Assembly: GCA_035534615.1 (NCBI GenBank)
Contig: DATLRO010000140.1
Location: 1-11,037 of the forward strand
Origin: JAGWRA01 sp035534615
Lineage (GTDB): Bacteria; Acidobacteriota; Vicinamibacteria; Vicinamibacterales; CAVVIG01
Direction: 5' to 3'
DNA: 11,037 bases
Shown: positions 1 to 5,044 of the stretch, piece after piece
How the letters are laid out: every line of letters starts with the position of its first letter
Position numbering within the stretch: position 1 is the first letter of the stretch
Made by a program: the position numbers and the translations under genes
The notes under the pieces: generated by a model
Seen by the model: only the letters and a program-made list of their open reading frames with translations
Database searches by the model: none
What the model was told of the DNA's origin: nothing

Positions 1-360
1 ATCAAGAACGTCTCGCTGAACGAGCGTTATCTGTCGCCGATCCAGGACGGCCAGCCGGTGCTGCCGCCGACCATCCTCACCGAGGCGGTCGCGCAGGTCG
101 GTGCGATCATGATTCTCGCGAAGCCGGAGAACCGCGACAAGTTGCCCCTGTTCCTGGGGATTCAGCGGGTCCGGTACCGTCGTCCGGTCCACCCGGGCGA
201 CGTCGTCGTCATCGAAGCGACCGTGCGGCGGCTGCGGAGCCGGATGGGACTGCTGCGGGGAGTCGCGCGGGTCGACGGCAAGATCGTGGTCGAAGGCACG
301 ATGACCTTCGCGCTCGGCCCACGGGTCGACCACACGCCCGAGGAGCCGGTGGGGGGGTAG
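1..360 (+). CDS. FabZ-like hotdog-fold protein, 5' end outside window
   Basis: The frame is open from base 1 and ends at a TAG at 358-360, so only the last 119 residues are present. The family is about 150 residues, so roughly 25-35 N-terminal residues are missing. The start IKNVSLNE, the segment GQPVLPPTILTEAVAQVG and the strand FLGIQRVRYRRPVHPGDVV follow the FabZ/(3R)-hydroxyacyl-ACP dehydratase pattern. FabZ removes water from 3-hydroxyacyl-ACP in type II fatty acid synthesis in the cytoplasm. The Glu of the central helix (TEAVAQ) is kept. The catalytic His of the usual GHFPG loop is not: the loop here reads SPIQDGQ, with Ile at the His position. It may therefore be a non-dehydratase paralogue or a lipid-binding or thioesterase-like hotdog protein. 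Family assignment is good; activity is uncertain. It converges with the exoribonuclease gene across a repeat-filled 113-bp gap. Confidence 0.8.
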   Translation: MKNVSLNERYLSPIQDGQPVLPPTILTEAVAQVGAIMILAKPENRDKLPLFLGIQRVRYRRPVHPGDVVVIEATVRRLRSRMGLLRGVARVDGKIVVEGTMTFALGPRVDHTPEEPVGG

Positions 361-364
361 CTGG

Positions 365-406
365 CTCGGGGCTCAGTGCTCGGGGCTCGGGACTCAGTGC
401 TCGGGG
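365..406. repeat. Tandem 21-bp repeat (two units) of CTCGGGGCTCAGTG type
   Basis: Units at 365-385 and 386-406 differ at one base (CTCGGGGCTCAGTG versus CTCGGGACTCAGTG, each followed by CTCGGGG). They lie between two convergent gene ends. They share the CTCGG/GCTCAGTG vocabulary of the longer elements at 1591-1671 and 10001-10080, but lack the conserved 34-bp core of those copies. Confidence 0.75.
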
Positions 407-420
407 CTCGCTCACCAACT

Positions 421-494
421 CATTCCTCGTTCCTCATTCCTCGCCTCGTTCCTCGTTCCTCATTCCTCGTTCCTCATTCTTCATTCTTCATTCC
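421..494. repeat. Degenerate 7-bp tandem repeat (CATTCCT/CGTTCCT)
   Basis: About ten heptamers alternating CATTCCT, CGTTCCT and CATTCTT run through this stretch with one irregular unit near 443-450. The repeat crosses the 3' end of the exoribonuclease gene and encodes its last residues (MKNEE and the TGA stop), so the coding sequence ends inside a simple repeat. Confidence 0.75.
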
Positions 495-1448
495 CTCCGC
501 CTCCCCCTTCCACAGCACTCTTCCCAGTCGCGGGTGATAACCGGTGAACTCGCCGTCGCCGCCATCGTCGCGGACGGCGCGGCGGATCTGGTTGATCTTC
601 GCGTCGAGGTCGTCCGCCATCGACAGGATGAATGCCTCGACCGTCATCGGCTCGACCGGCGATCCGAATTCCTTCGAGCCGTGGTGCGACACGATCAGGT
701 GTTCGATCTGCGTCAGCAGCGCCGGCGGGAAGTCGGCCATCGTCCTGGCGGTGTCGCGCACGAGCATCGCGCCGAGCGTGATGTGGCCCACCAGGTTGCC
801 TTCGCGTGAGTACCGCGCCGAGGTGTCGTAGTCCAGCTCCTCCAGCTTGCCGATGTCGTGCAGGATCGCGCCGGCGACGACGAGATCGGCGCTGGCCCCG
901 TACAGGTCGGCCAGTGTCCGGCCGACCTCGGCGATCTTCAGGACGTGCTCGAGGAAGCCGCCGCGATACGCGTGGTGCACCGTCACCGCCGCCGGCCAGA
1001 TCTTCAGCCGCTCCTCGTGGCCGGCGACGATCCGCTCCAGCAGCGTCCGGATGAACGGCTGCTGCACCCGCGCCACCACCCCCTGCAGCTCGTCCCACAT
1101 CTCGTCGACCGGCCGGGGGGCCGACGGAATGCACGCCTCCTCGCTGAACCCGAGCGGCCGGTCCTGGTCGGGATTCACCCGCCGGATCCGCTCGACGATG
1201 AACTGGAGCCGGCCGTTGTAGAGGTTCGCGCGGCCCTGCACCTTCACGAAGTCGCCGGCGCTGAACTCGTCGCGGTAGCGTTCGACCTCGTCGAAGAGGC
1301 GCGCCGTGATCTGCCCGCTGTTGTCCTGCAGCGTGAGGGTGATGAATTCGCCGTTGCGTCCCGTGCGCACGTCCTTGTGCGCACACAGGAAATATCCCGA
1401 CCCTGACGAGTCTTCGCGGAGGCCGACCACACTTGGGAGCTGGGTCAT
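474..1448 (-). CDS. yhaM: YhaM-type 3'-5' exoribonuclease (OB-fold + HD domain)
   Basis: This 324-residue protein has the two-domain order of YhaM, about 314 residues in Bacillus. An N-terminal OB-fold nucleic-acid-binding domain (about 18-92: ITLTLQDNSGQITARLFD) is followed by an HD phosphohydrolase domain (about 155-290). Candidate metal ligands are H168 (GGFLEH), H197-D198 (AILHDIGK), H222, H255/H256 (IVSHHG) and D279/D280 (SMADDLDAK). The family degrades RNA, and in Bacillus also single-stranded DNA, from the 3' end in a metal-dependent way in the cytoplasm. The ATG at 1448 is chosen because the conserved N-terminus (MTQLPSVVGLRE) starts there. The frame stays open another 70 codons upstream, but those codons are translated repeats. 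No strong ribosome binding site precedes the ATG. The C-terminus runs into the heptamer repeat. Confidence 0.9.
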   Translation of the reverse strand: MTQLPSVVGLREDSSGSGYFLCAHKDVRTGRNGEFITLTLQDNSGQITARLFDEVERYRDEFSAGDFVKVQGRANLYNGRLQFIVERIRRVNPDQDRPLGFSEEACIPSAPRPVDEMWDELQGVVARVQQPFIRTLLERIVAGHEERLKIWPAAVTVHHAYRGGFLEHVLKIAEVGRTLADLYGASADLVVAGAILHDIGKLEELDYDTSARYSREGNLVGHITLGAMLVRDTARTMADFPPALLTQIEHLIVSHHGSKEFGSPVEPMTVEAFILSMADDLDAKINQIRRAVRDDGGDGEFTGYHPRLGRVLWKGEAEGMKNEE

Positions 1449-1487
1449 GGGGAACAGTCTCTGGTGCCTGATGCCTGTCAGGGCCTG

Positions 1488-1555
1488 CCGGCCGACCTGA
1501 AGGTCAGCGCGACGACCTCGACGGCGCCGGCCGACCTGAAAGTCGGCGCTACGAC
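1488..1555. repeat. Two direct copies of a 29-bp palindrome-containing repeat
   Basis: Copies at 1488-1516 and 1527-1555 both begin CCGGCCGACCTGAA and end GACGAC or TACGAC. The second copy holds the dyad GCCGAC-N6-GTCGGC (1530-1547); the first is decayed (GTCAGC). They lie just upstream of the exoribonuclease start, where they could form RNA or DNA hairpins. Short palindromes of this kind resemble REP-type intergenic repeats. Confidence 0.65.
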
Positions 1556-1590
1556 AAGGTACTACGTGCGGAGCGCCTTGCGCCACTCGC

Positions 1591-1671
1591 TCGGTGCTCG
1601 GGCTCAGTGCTCGGTGCTCAGTGCTCGGTACCCGGTGTTCGGTCGAGCACCGAGTCACTGAGCACCGAGCA
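1591..1671 (-). repeat. REP-like 81-bp repeat element, copy in minus orientation
   Basis: The stretch is built from CTCGGTGCTCAGTG-type words on the left and their complement CACTGAGCACCGAG on the right, so it can fold back on itself. The 34 bp at 1616-1649, read on the minus strand, match 10047-10080 at 32 of 34 positions (core ACCGAACACCG..GTACCGAG). The element covers the last 17 codons or so of the diguanylate cyclase gene and supplies its stop codon. Confidence 0.8.
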
Positions 1672-2961
1672 GTTCCTCCCCGTGCTCTTCGCCTGGTACA
1701 GCGCGGCGTCGGCGCGCGCGACCAGCTCCTGCGTGCTGCCGGCGCCCGGCGGCGCCGCGCTGACGCCGAAGCTGCCGGTCACCTGCACCGCCTCGCCGTT
1801 CCAGTCGAACGCGAGCGCCGCCACATCCCGGCGCAGCCCCTCGGCCACGCGCCGGGCGCCTTCGATCGGCGTCTCGGGCAGGAGCACGAGGAACTCGTCG
1901 CCCCCGTAGCGGCACGTGACGTCGCTGCCGCGCAGCACCTCCCGCATCAGGCGGCCGACCGCGGCCAGCACGTGGTCGCCGCAGAGGTGCCCGTACCGGT
2001 CGTTGACCTCCTTGAAGCGGTCGAGGTCGAACATGATCAGCGACGTCGGCCGCGCCCCGCGCCGCGACCGCCGCAGCTCGATCTCGATCGCCTCGAGCGC
2101 GTACGTCCGGTTGAAGCAGCCGGTCAGGCCGTCGCGCAGGCTCTGGTCGCGCATCTCGCGGAAGAACTGGACGTTCTTCACGGAAATCGCCAGCAGCGCG
2201 GCCGCCGTCGTCAGCAGCCGCCGCCGCGACTCCGGCAGCTCCGCGAGCCTCCCGGGAATGCCGACGACCCCGATCGGCGCGCCGGCCGCGAGCATCGGCA
2301 GGCAGATGCCGCCGTCGATGTCGACCGCGTCGACCGCCGATCCCGTGCCGCCCGCCGCGGCGACCACCCGATCCGCCGTCGCGCCGTACAGATCCTCGAC
2401 GCCGACGCCGTCGCGCGACGCCCCGACGATCGCTTTCCACACGCCGTCCGCCCGGAACATCACCCACGTGTCGTCGCTGCGGGCCAGCCGGCACAGGTGC
2501 TGCAGAATCGCGTCCCGCACCGCCTCGAGATCCTGCGCGCGCGCGAGCGACCGCCCGAAGACGACCAGCTCGCCGAGCTCGTCGGTGCGCTCGCGCGACC
2601 GCACCGCGTCGCCGGCCGCGATCCGCGCCTGCCGGAACTGCCGCTTGCCGTGCTGCTGGCACAGCAGCGCGAACACCAGTACGGCCAGCGCGGGGACGAG
2701 CGCGAGGCGGGTGTCGTCGATGTCCTGCGCAAGGTCGAGGGCGCGCACGAGCGGGTGGGCGAAGACGATGAGGAGTGCGCCGGCCAGCCCGACGAGGAGC
2801 ACCGCGTCGTGGCGATCGAACAGCCGTATGCGGGTCACGACAGGGCGGAAGAACCTGGCCGGCGTGTGCCGCGGCTGCGGCGCAGACCCATCCGGGGCGA
2901 GCGGGACCGGCTCCACTCTCCGGGCGCCGGTGTCGCGCGCAGGCGGATCCTCCGCCCGCAT
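1618..2961 (-). CDS. Membrane-anchored GAF-GGDEF diguanylate cyclase
   Basis: A 447-residue protein that probably makes cyclic di-GMP from two GTP. Two hydrophobic segments (about 53-72, AVLLVGLAGALLIVF; and 86-101) anchor it in the inner membrane. A GAF-like sensor region spans about 130-262. A GGDEF domain spans about 277-429, starting DGLTGCFNR, with the metal-binding FDLDRFKEVND segment and an intact GGDEF at 353-357. An RGSD (344-347) sits five residues before GGDEF, which is the product-inhibition I-site arrangement, so feedback control is likely. The last 17 residues or so are translated repeat DNA and look non-functional. The ATG at 2961 lies 22 bp after the upstream SDR stop. A GTG at 2838 just before the first membrane segment is the alternative start. 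Probably co-transcribed with the SDR gene. Confidence 0.88.
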   Translation of the reverse strand: MRAEDPPARDTGARRVEPVPLAPDGSAPQPRHTPARFFRPVVTRIRLFDRHDAVLLVGLAGALLIVFAHPLVRALDLAQDIDDTRLALVPALAVLVFALLCQQHGKRQFRQARIAAGDAVRSRERTDELGELVVFGRSLARAQDLEAVRDAILQHLCRLARSDDTWVMFRADGVWKAIVGASRDGVGVEDLYGATADRVVAAAGGTGSAVDAVDIDGGICLPMLAAGAPIGVVGIPGRLAELPESRRRLLTTAAALLAISVKNVQFFREMRDQSLRDGLTGCFNRTYALEAIEIELRRSRRGARPTSLIMFDLDRFKEVNDRYGHLCGDHVLAAVGRLMREVLRGSDVTCRYGGDEFLVLLPETPIEGARRVAEGLRRDVAALAFDWNGEAVQVTGSFGVSAAPPGAGSTQELVARADAALYQAKSTGRNCSVLSDSVLDRTPGTEH

Positions 2962-2983
2962 CCGCGTCCCGAGTGCATGGCCG

Positions 2984-3775
2984 CTAGCGGAGAAACCCGT
3001 ATTCGCTCCTTCCAAGCCACGCGCCGCCATCGATCGTGAGCACTTCCCCGGTGATGTACCCGGCCTGCGGGGCGGCCAGGTAGGCGACCGCGTCCGCCAC
3101 TTCCTCCGGCCGGCCCCATCGTCCGAGCGGCACACTGTCGGCGATCCGCTGCGCGGCCTCCCCGGTCGGCCAGAGCTGCTTCGCCGCCCCCGGCGACTCG
3201 ATCGGCCCGGGGGCGACCGCGTTCACGCGGATCCGGTGCCGCGCCCATTCCACCGCCAGCGTCTGCGTCATCGACATCACGCCAGCCTTGGCGGCCGCCG
3301 AGTGAATCGTCCCCGGGCTGCCGGTCCACACGTAGTTCGCCAGGATCGAGACGATGGCGCCGCCGTCCCCCCGCGCGATCATGTGGCGCCCCACCGCCCG
3401 CGAGCAGTAGAAGCTGCCGTTCAGCACGATGCCGATGACGGCGTTCCAGCCGTTCGGCGACAGGTCCTCCGCGCGGCAGATGAAGTTGCCGGCGGCGTTG
3501 TTCACGAGCACATCGACCCGGCCGAACGCCTCCAGCGTCCGCTCGACCATCCGGTCGACCTGCGCCGGGTCCCGCACGTCGGTCTGGACCGTCAGGGCGC
3601 GTACCTCGTCGCCCGCCAGCGCGCGGGCTCCCTCGTCCAGGTGCGCCTGGCTGCGGCTGGCCAGCACGACCCGCGCTCCGAGCGCGCCGAACCGGCGGGC
3701 GATCGCCAGGCCGATGCCCGTGCCGCCGCCCGTGACGATGATGACCTGGTCGTTGAAGAGATCTGATGCAAACAT
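2984..3775 (-). CDS. 2,4-dienoyl-CoA reductase-like SDR oxidoreductase
   Basis: A 263-residue short-chain dehydrogenase/reductase. The cofactor motif TGGGTGIG is at 15-22 and the structural NNAAG at 92-96. There is no YxxxK. Instead Tyr148 (NYVWTGSPG) lies 15 residues before Lys163 (HSAAAKAG), the spacing and context of the DECR/2,4-dienoyl-CoA reductase branch, where that distant Tyr and Lys are catalytic. EWA..RIRVNAVAPGPI also fits this branch. The likely role is NADPH-dependent reduction of 2,4-dienoyl-CoA or trans-2-enoyl-CoA intermediates in unsaturated fatty acid beta-oxidation, in the cytoplasm. The ATG at 3775 is preferred because GGAG lies 6 nt before it. In-frame ATGs at 3778 and 3787 are alternatives and add 1 or 4 residues. 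It is the first gene of a minus-strand pair with the diguanylate cyclase. Confidence 0.88.
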   Translation of the reverse strand: MFASDLFNDQVIIVTGGGTGIGLAIARRFGALGARVVLASRSQAHLDEGARALAGDEVRALTVQTDVRDPAQVDRMVERTLEAFGRVDVLVNNAAGNFICRAEDLSPNGWNAVIGIVLNGSFYCSRAVGRHMIARGDGGAIVSILANYVWTGSPGTIHSAAAKAGVMSMTQTLAVEWARHRIRVNAVAPGPIESPGAAKQLWPTGEAAQRIADSVPLGRWGRPEEVADAVAYLAAPQAGYITGEVLTIDGGAWLGRSEYGFLR

Positions 3776-3979
3776 CATGCACTCCATGGCCGCGTGTGAA
3801 GCCTGTCGCCGGCGGGCGACCGGCGGCAGCCGACCGGGGTGACCGGCGGCGATAGTGTAAGGGCGTACCGCAGAATCGTTCGCCAGCGGAGGCGGTCGGT
3901 TATAGCGTACAGCTTGCGGGCCGCGGTCTATCGTCTCCGGGTTGCGCGCGGCGGGCTACGCGCCTGCGTTGCGTCGCGC

Positions 3980-3985
3980 TACAAT
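3980..3985 (+). promoter_or_regulatory. Candidate -10 box (TACAAT) for the PCYCGC selenoprotein gene
   Basis: TACAAT matches the -10 consensus TATAAT at five of six positions, and its last base lies only 9 nt before the ATG at 3995. If it is used, the transcript would be leaderless or nearly so. I see no convincing -35 at 17 bp spacing, and only a weak AGG precedes the ATG. Confidence 0.4.
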
Positions 3986-3994
3986 AGGCACGTC

Positions 3995-4648
3995 ATGGCC
4001 AGGAAGAACGCGGGCGCGCCGCCGCCCGAGCGCAGCAAGTTGCCTGAAATCGGACTCGCACTGGTCGCCGTCGTTCTGGTCGGCGCGTTCTTCTTCCTGC
4101 GCCGTCCTGCAGACCGGCCGCCGGCCGCCGTCCCCTATGAGACCGCGCCGGCGGAGACGGCTGCGACGCCGCCGGCGGAGACGCCGGCACCCGTCGCGTC
4201 GCAGGCCACGACGCCGCCCCCCGCGCCGCAGAGCACGAGCACGGCTGCAGAGGCCAAAGCGGATGCGTGGCCGTCGGATCTGCCGCCGCTGCCGATCGGC
4301 AATTACGATCTGCCGCGCCCGGTGAGCCAGGTGCGGGCGGCATTTCTGTTCGCGGCGAGGCACCCCGAAGTCGAAAAGTACGTCCCGTGCTACTGCGGCT
4401 GCAACCTCATGGGCCACCGCGACAACGAGGACTGCTTCGTTTCTTCGCGCGATGCGCACGGGCACGTGACCGGGTGGGAAGCGCACGGCCTGACTTGAGG
4501 CATGTGCCTCGACATCGCGCGTGACGCGATGCAGATGTATCACTCGGGCGCGACCGTCGGCCAGATTCAGCGTGGCATCGAGACCAAGTGGGGTGGGAAT
4601 GGCGCGAACCGGACGCCGACGCCCCCCGCCCCGAAAAGCCACGAATAG
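3995..4648 (+). CDS. PCYCGC-motif membrane-anchored protein, predicted selenoprotein (in-frame TGA = Sec)
   Basis: The product is read as 217 residues with selenocysteine at 168 (TGA at 4496-4498) and a TAG stop at 4646-4648. One N-terminal membrane segment (19-35, IGLALVAVVLVGAFFFL) leads to a Pro/Ala/Thr-rich linker (about 40-90), then a domain outside the membrane. That domain has PCYCGC at 131-136, GHRDNEDCFV at 139-149 and WEAHGLT-U-GMC at 161-171. Proteins of the PCYCGC family (PF13798) have Cys-x-x-Cys at the last site, followed by an amphipathic LDIA...QMYHSG...IQRGIETKW helix region, as here. The TGA replaces the first Cys, giving UxxC. The family's biochemical function is unknown; the Cys pattern suggests metal binding or thiol redox. 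A pseudogene or a sequencing error is the alternative, but the conserved downstream frame and the hairpin after TGA argue against it. TGA acts as an ordinary stop in neighbouring genes, so the code is standard. Confidence 0.82.
4496..4535 (+). promoter_or_regulatory. Candidate bacterial SECIS element after in-frame TGA
   Basis: The TGA is at 4496-4498. After 14 nt comes a perfect 7-bp stem, CATCGCG (4513-4519) with CGCGATG (4525-4531), closing a CGTGA loop with the GT at 4521-4522. Two more pairs (4509-4510 with 4534-4535) extend the stem below an internal mismatch. The GT lies 23-24 nt past the TGA. In E. coli fdhF the equivalent GU is about 20-21 nt past the UGA, so geometry and loop fit recognition by SelB. 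The hairpin lies within the coding sequence, as is usual in bacteria. Confidence 0.75.
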
Positions 4649-4663
4649 GGATGGAGAGTGCGT

Positions 4664-4685
4664 GGCCGCGCACGGCGCGGCCCGC
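4664..4685. repeat. 22-bp palindromic repeat, copy 1
   Basis: The sequence holds GGCCGCGC-ACG-GCGCGGCC, a perfect 8-bp stem with a 3-nt loop, followed by CGC. An exact copy lies at 4951-4972. It sits just past the selenoprotein stop and could also act as a GC-rich terminator, although no T-tract follows. Confidence 0.75.
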
Positions 4686-4726
4686 CCCTCGACCATGCTC
4701 GGGGCGCCCTGAGTTCATCGAAGGGC
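4684..4726. mobile_element. 43-bp palindromic miniature element inserted in repeat copy 1
   Basis: The ends read GCCCCTCGA (4684-4692) and TCGAAGGGC (4718-4726), a near-perfect inverted repeat. Copy 1 of the surrounding repeat reads GGCGCGGCCC, then this 43-bp block, then GCGAGAGAGC. Copy 2 reads GGCGCGGCCC directly joined to GCGAGAGAGC (4961-4980). The simplest reading is insertion of a small palindromic (REP or MITE-like) unit; deletion from copy 2 is the alternative. No transposase is present. Confidence 0.6.
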
Positions 4727-4764
4727 GCGAGAGAGCGGCGCGGGGCATCGGGGCCCCGCAAGCG
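4727..4764 (+). repeat. 38-bp direct repeat, copy 1
   Basis: This begins GCGAGAGAGCGGCGCGGGG and ends CCCCGCAAGCG. It is identical over 38 bp to 4971-5008. It contains the hairpin GCGGGG (4740-4745) with CCCCGC (4754-4759). Confidence 0.85.
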
Positions 4765-4780
4765 GTTGCGAACGAGCGGC

Positions 4781-4837
4781 ACGGGGTGTCGGGCCCCCGT
4801 GAGCGAGTGAGCTTCGCGGGGTGCAGGGGTCCCCGCG
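4781..4837. repeat. Degenerate GC-rich hairpin units between the 38-bp repeats
   Basis: Two further hairpins resemble the one inside the 38-bp repeat: ACGGGG with CCCCGT (4781-4800), and CGCGGGG with CCCCGCG (4815-4837). Each is followed by GAGCG- or GAC-type spacer sequence, so they look like diverged members of the same unit. No credible gene is seen in 4649-5044. The open frames there are translated repeats. Confidence 0.6.
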
Positions 4838-4950
4838 ACAGAGCCACGCCCCGGGGTTCGGGCCGCCTTCGCGCCAGTGCGCTTCGGCGAGCGTGGCCGA
4901 AGCCCGCGGGTGACGCGACGGGCAAAGGCCCGGCGGAGCCCCGACACGAA

Positions 4951-5008
4951 GGCCGCGCACGGCGCGGCCCGCGAGAGAGCGGCGCGGGGCATCGGGGCCC
5001 CGCAAGCG
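4951..5008 (+). repeat. Uninterrupted second copy of the 22-bp palindrome plus 38-bp repeat
   Basis: The 22-bp palindrome (4951-4972) and the 38-bp repeat (4971-5008) overlap here by 2 bp, without the 43-bp block that separates them in the first copy. The pair starts 287 bp after copy 1 and ends 36 bp before the kinase start. Confidence 0.85.
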
Positions 5009-5021
5009 ACCGAGCCGGGGT

Positions 5022-5038
5022 TCGGGGCGGAGCCCCGA
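5022..5038. repeat. 7-bp hairpin immediately upstream of the hybrid kinase start
   Basis: TCGGGGC-GGA-GCCCCGA folds into a 7-bp stem with a 3-nt loop. It ends 6 nt before the ATG at 5045 and occupies the space where a ribosome binding site would be; none is seen. A related GGAGCCCCGAC word occurs at 4935-4945. Confidence 0.55.
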
Positions 5039-5044
5039 CTAAAG

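Noticed and set aside
474..1658. A longer exoribonuclease starting at 1658
   Set aside because: The extra 70 codons translate REP-like repeats and have no family similarity. The conserved protein starts at 1448.
1916..3766. A long plus-strand open frame opposite the cyclase and SDR genes
   Set aside because: It is antisense to two well-supported genes, with biased Ser/Arg/Ala composition and no recognisable domain.
4496..4498. TGA as the true end of the PCYCGC gene, or a pseudogene mutation
   Set aside because: The same frame continues with conserved family residues (GMCLDIA, an amphipathic helix, IETKW) to a TAG, and a GU-loop hairpin follows at SECIS distance. A single-base error cannot be fully excluded without reads.
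4727..5008. CRISPR-like direct repeats (two identical 38-bp copies)
   Set aside because: There are only two copies, the spacer is 206 bp and full of related hairpins, and no cas gene is present.
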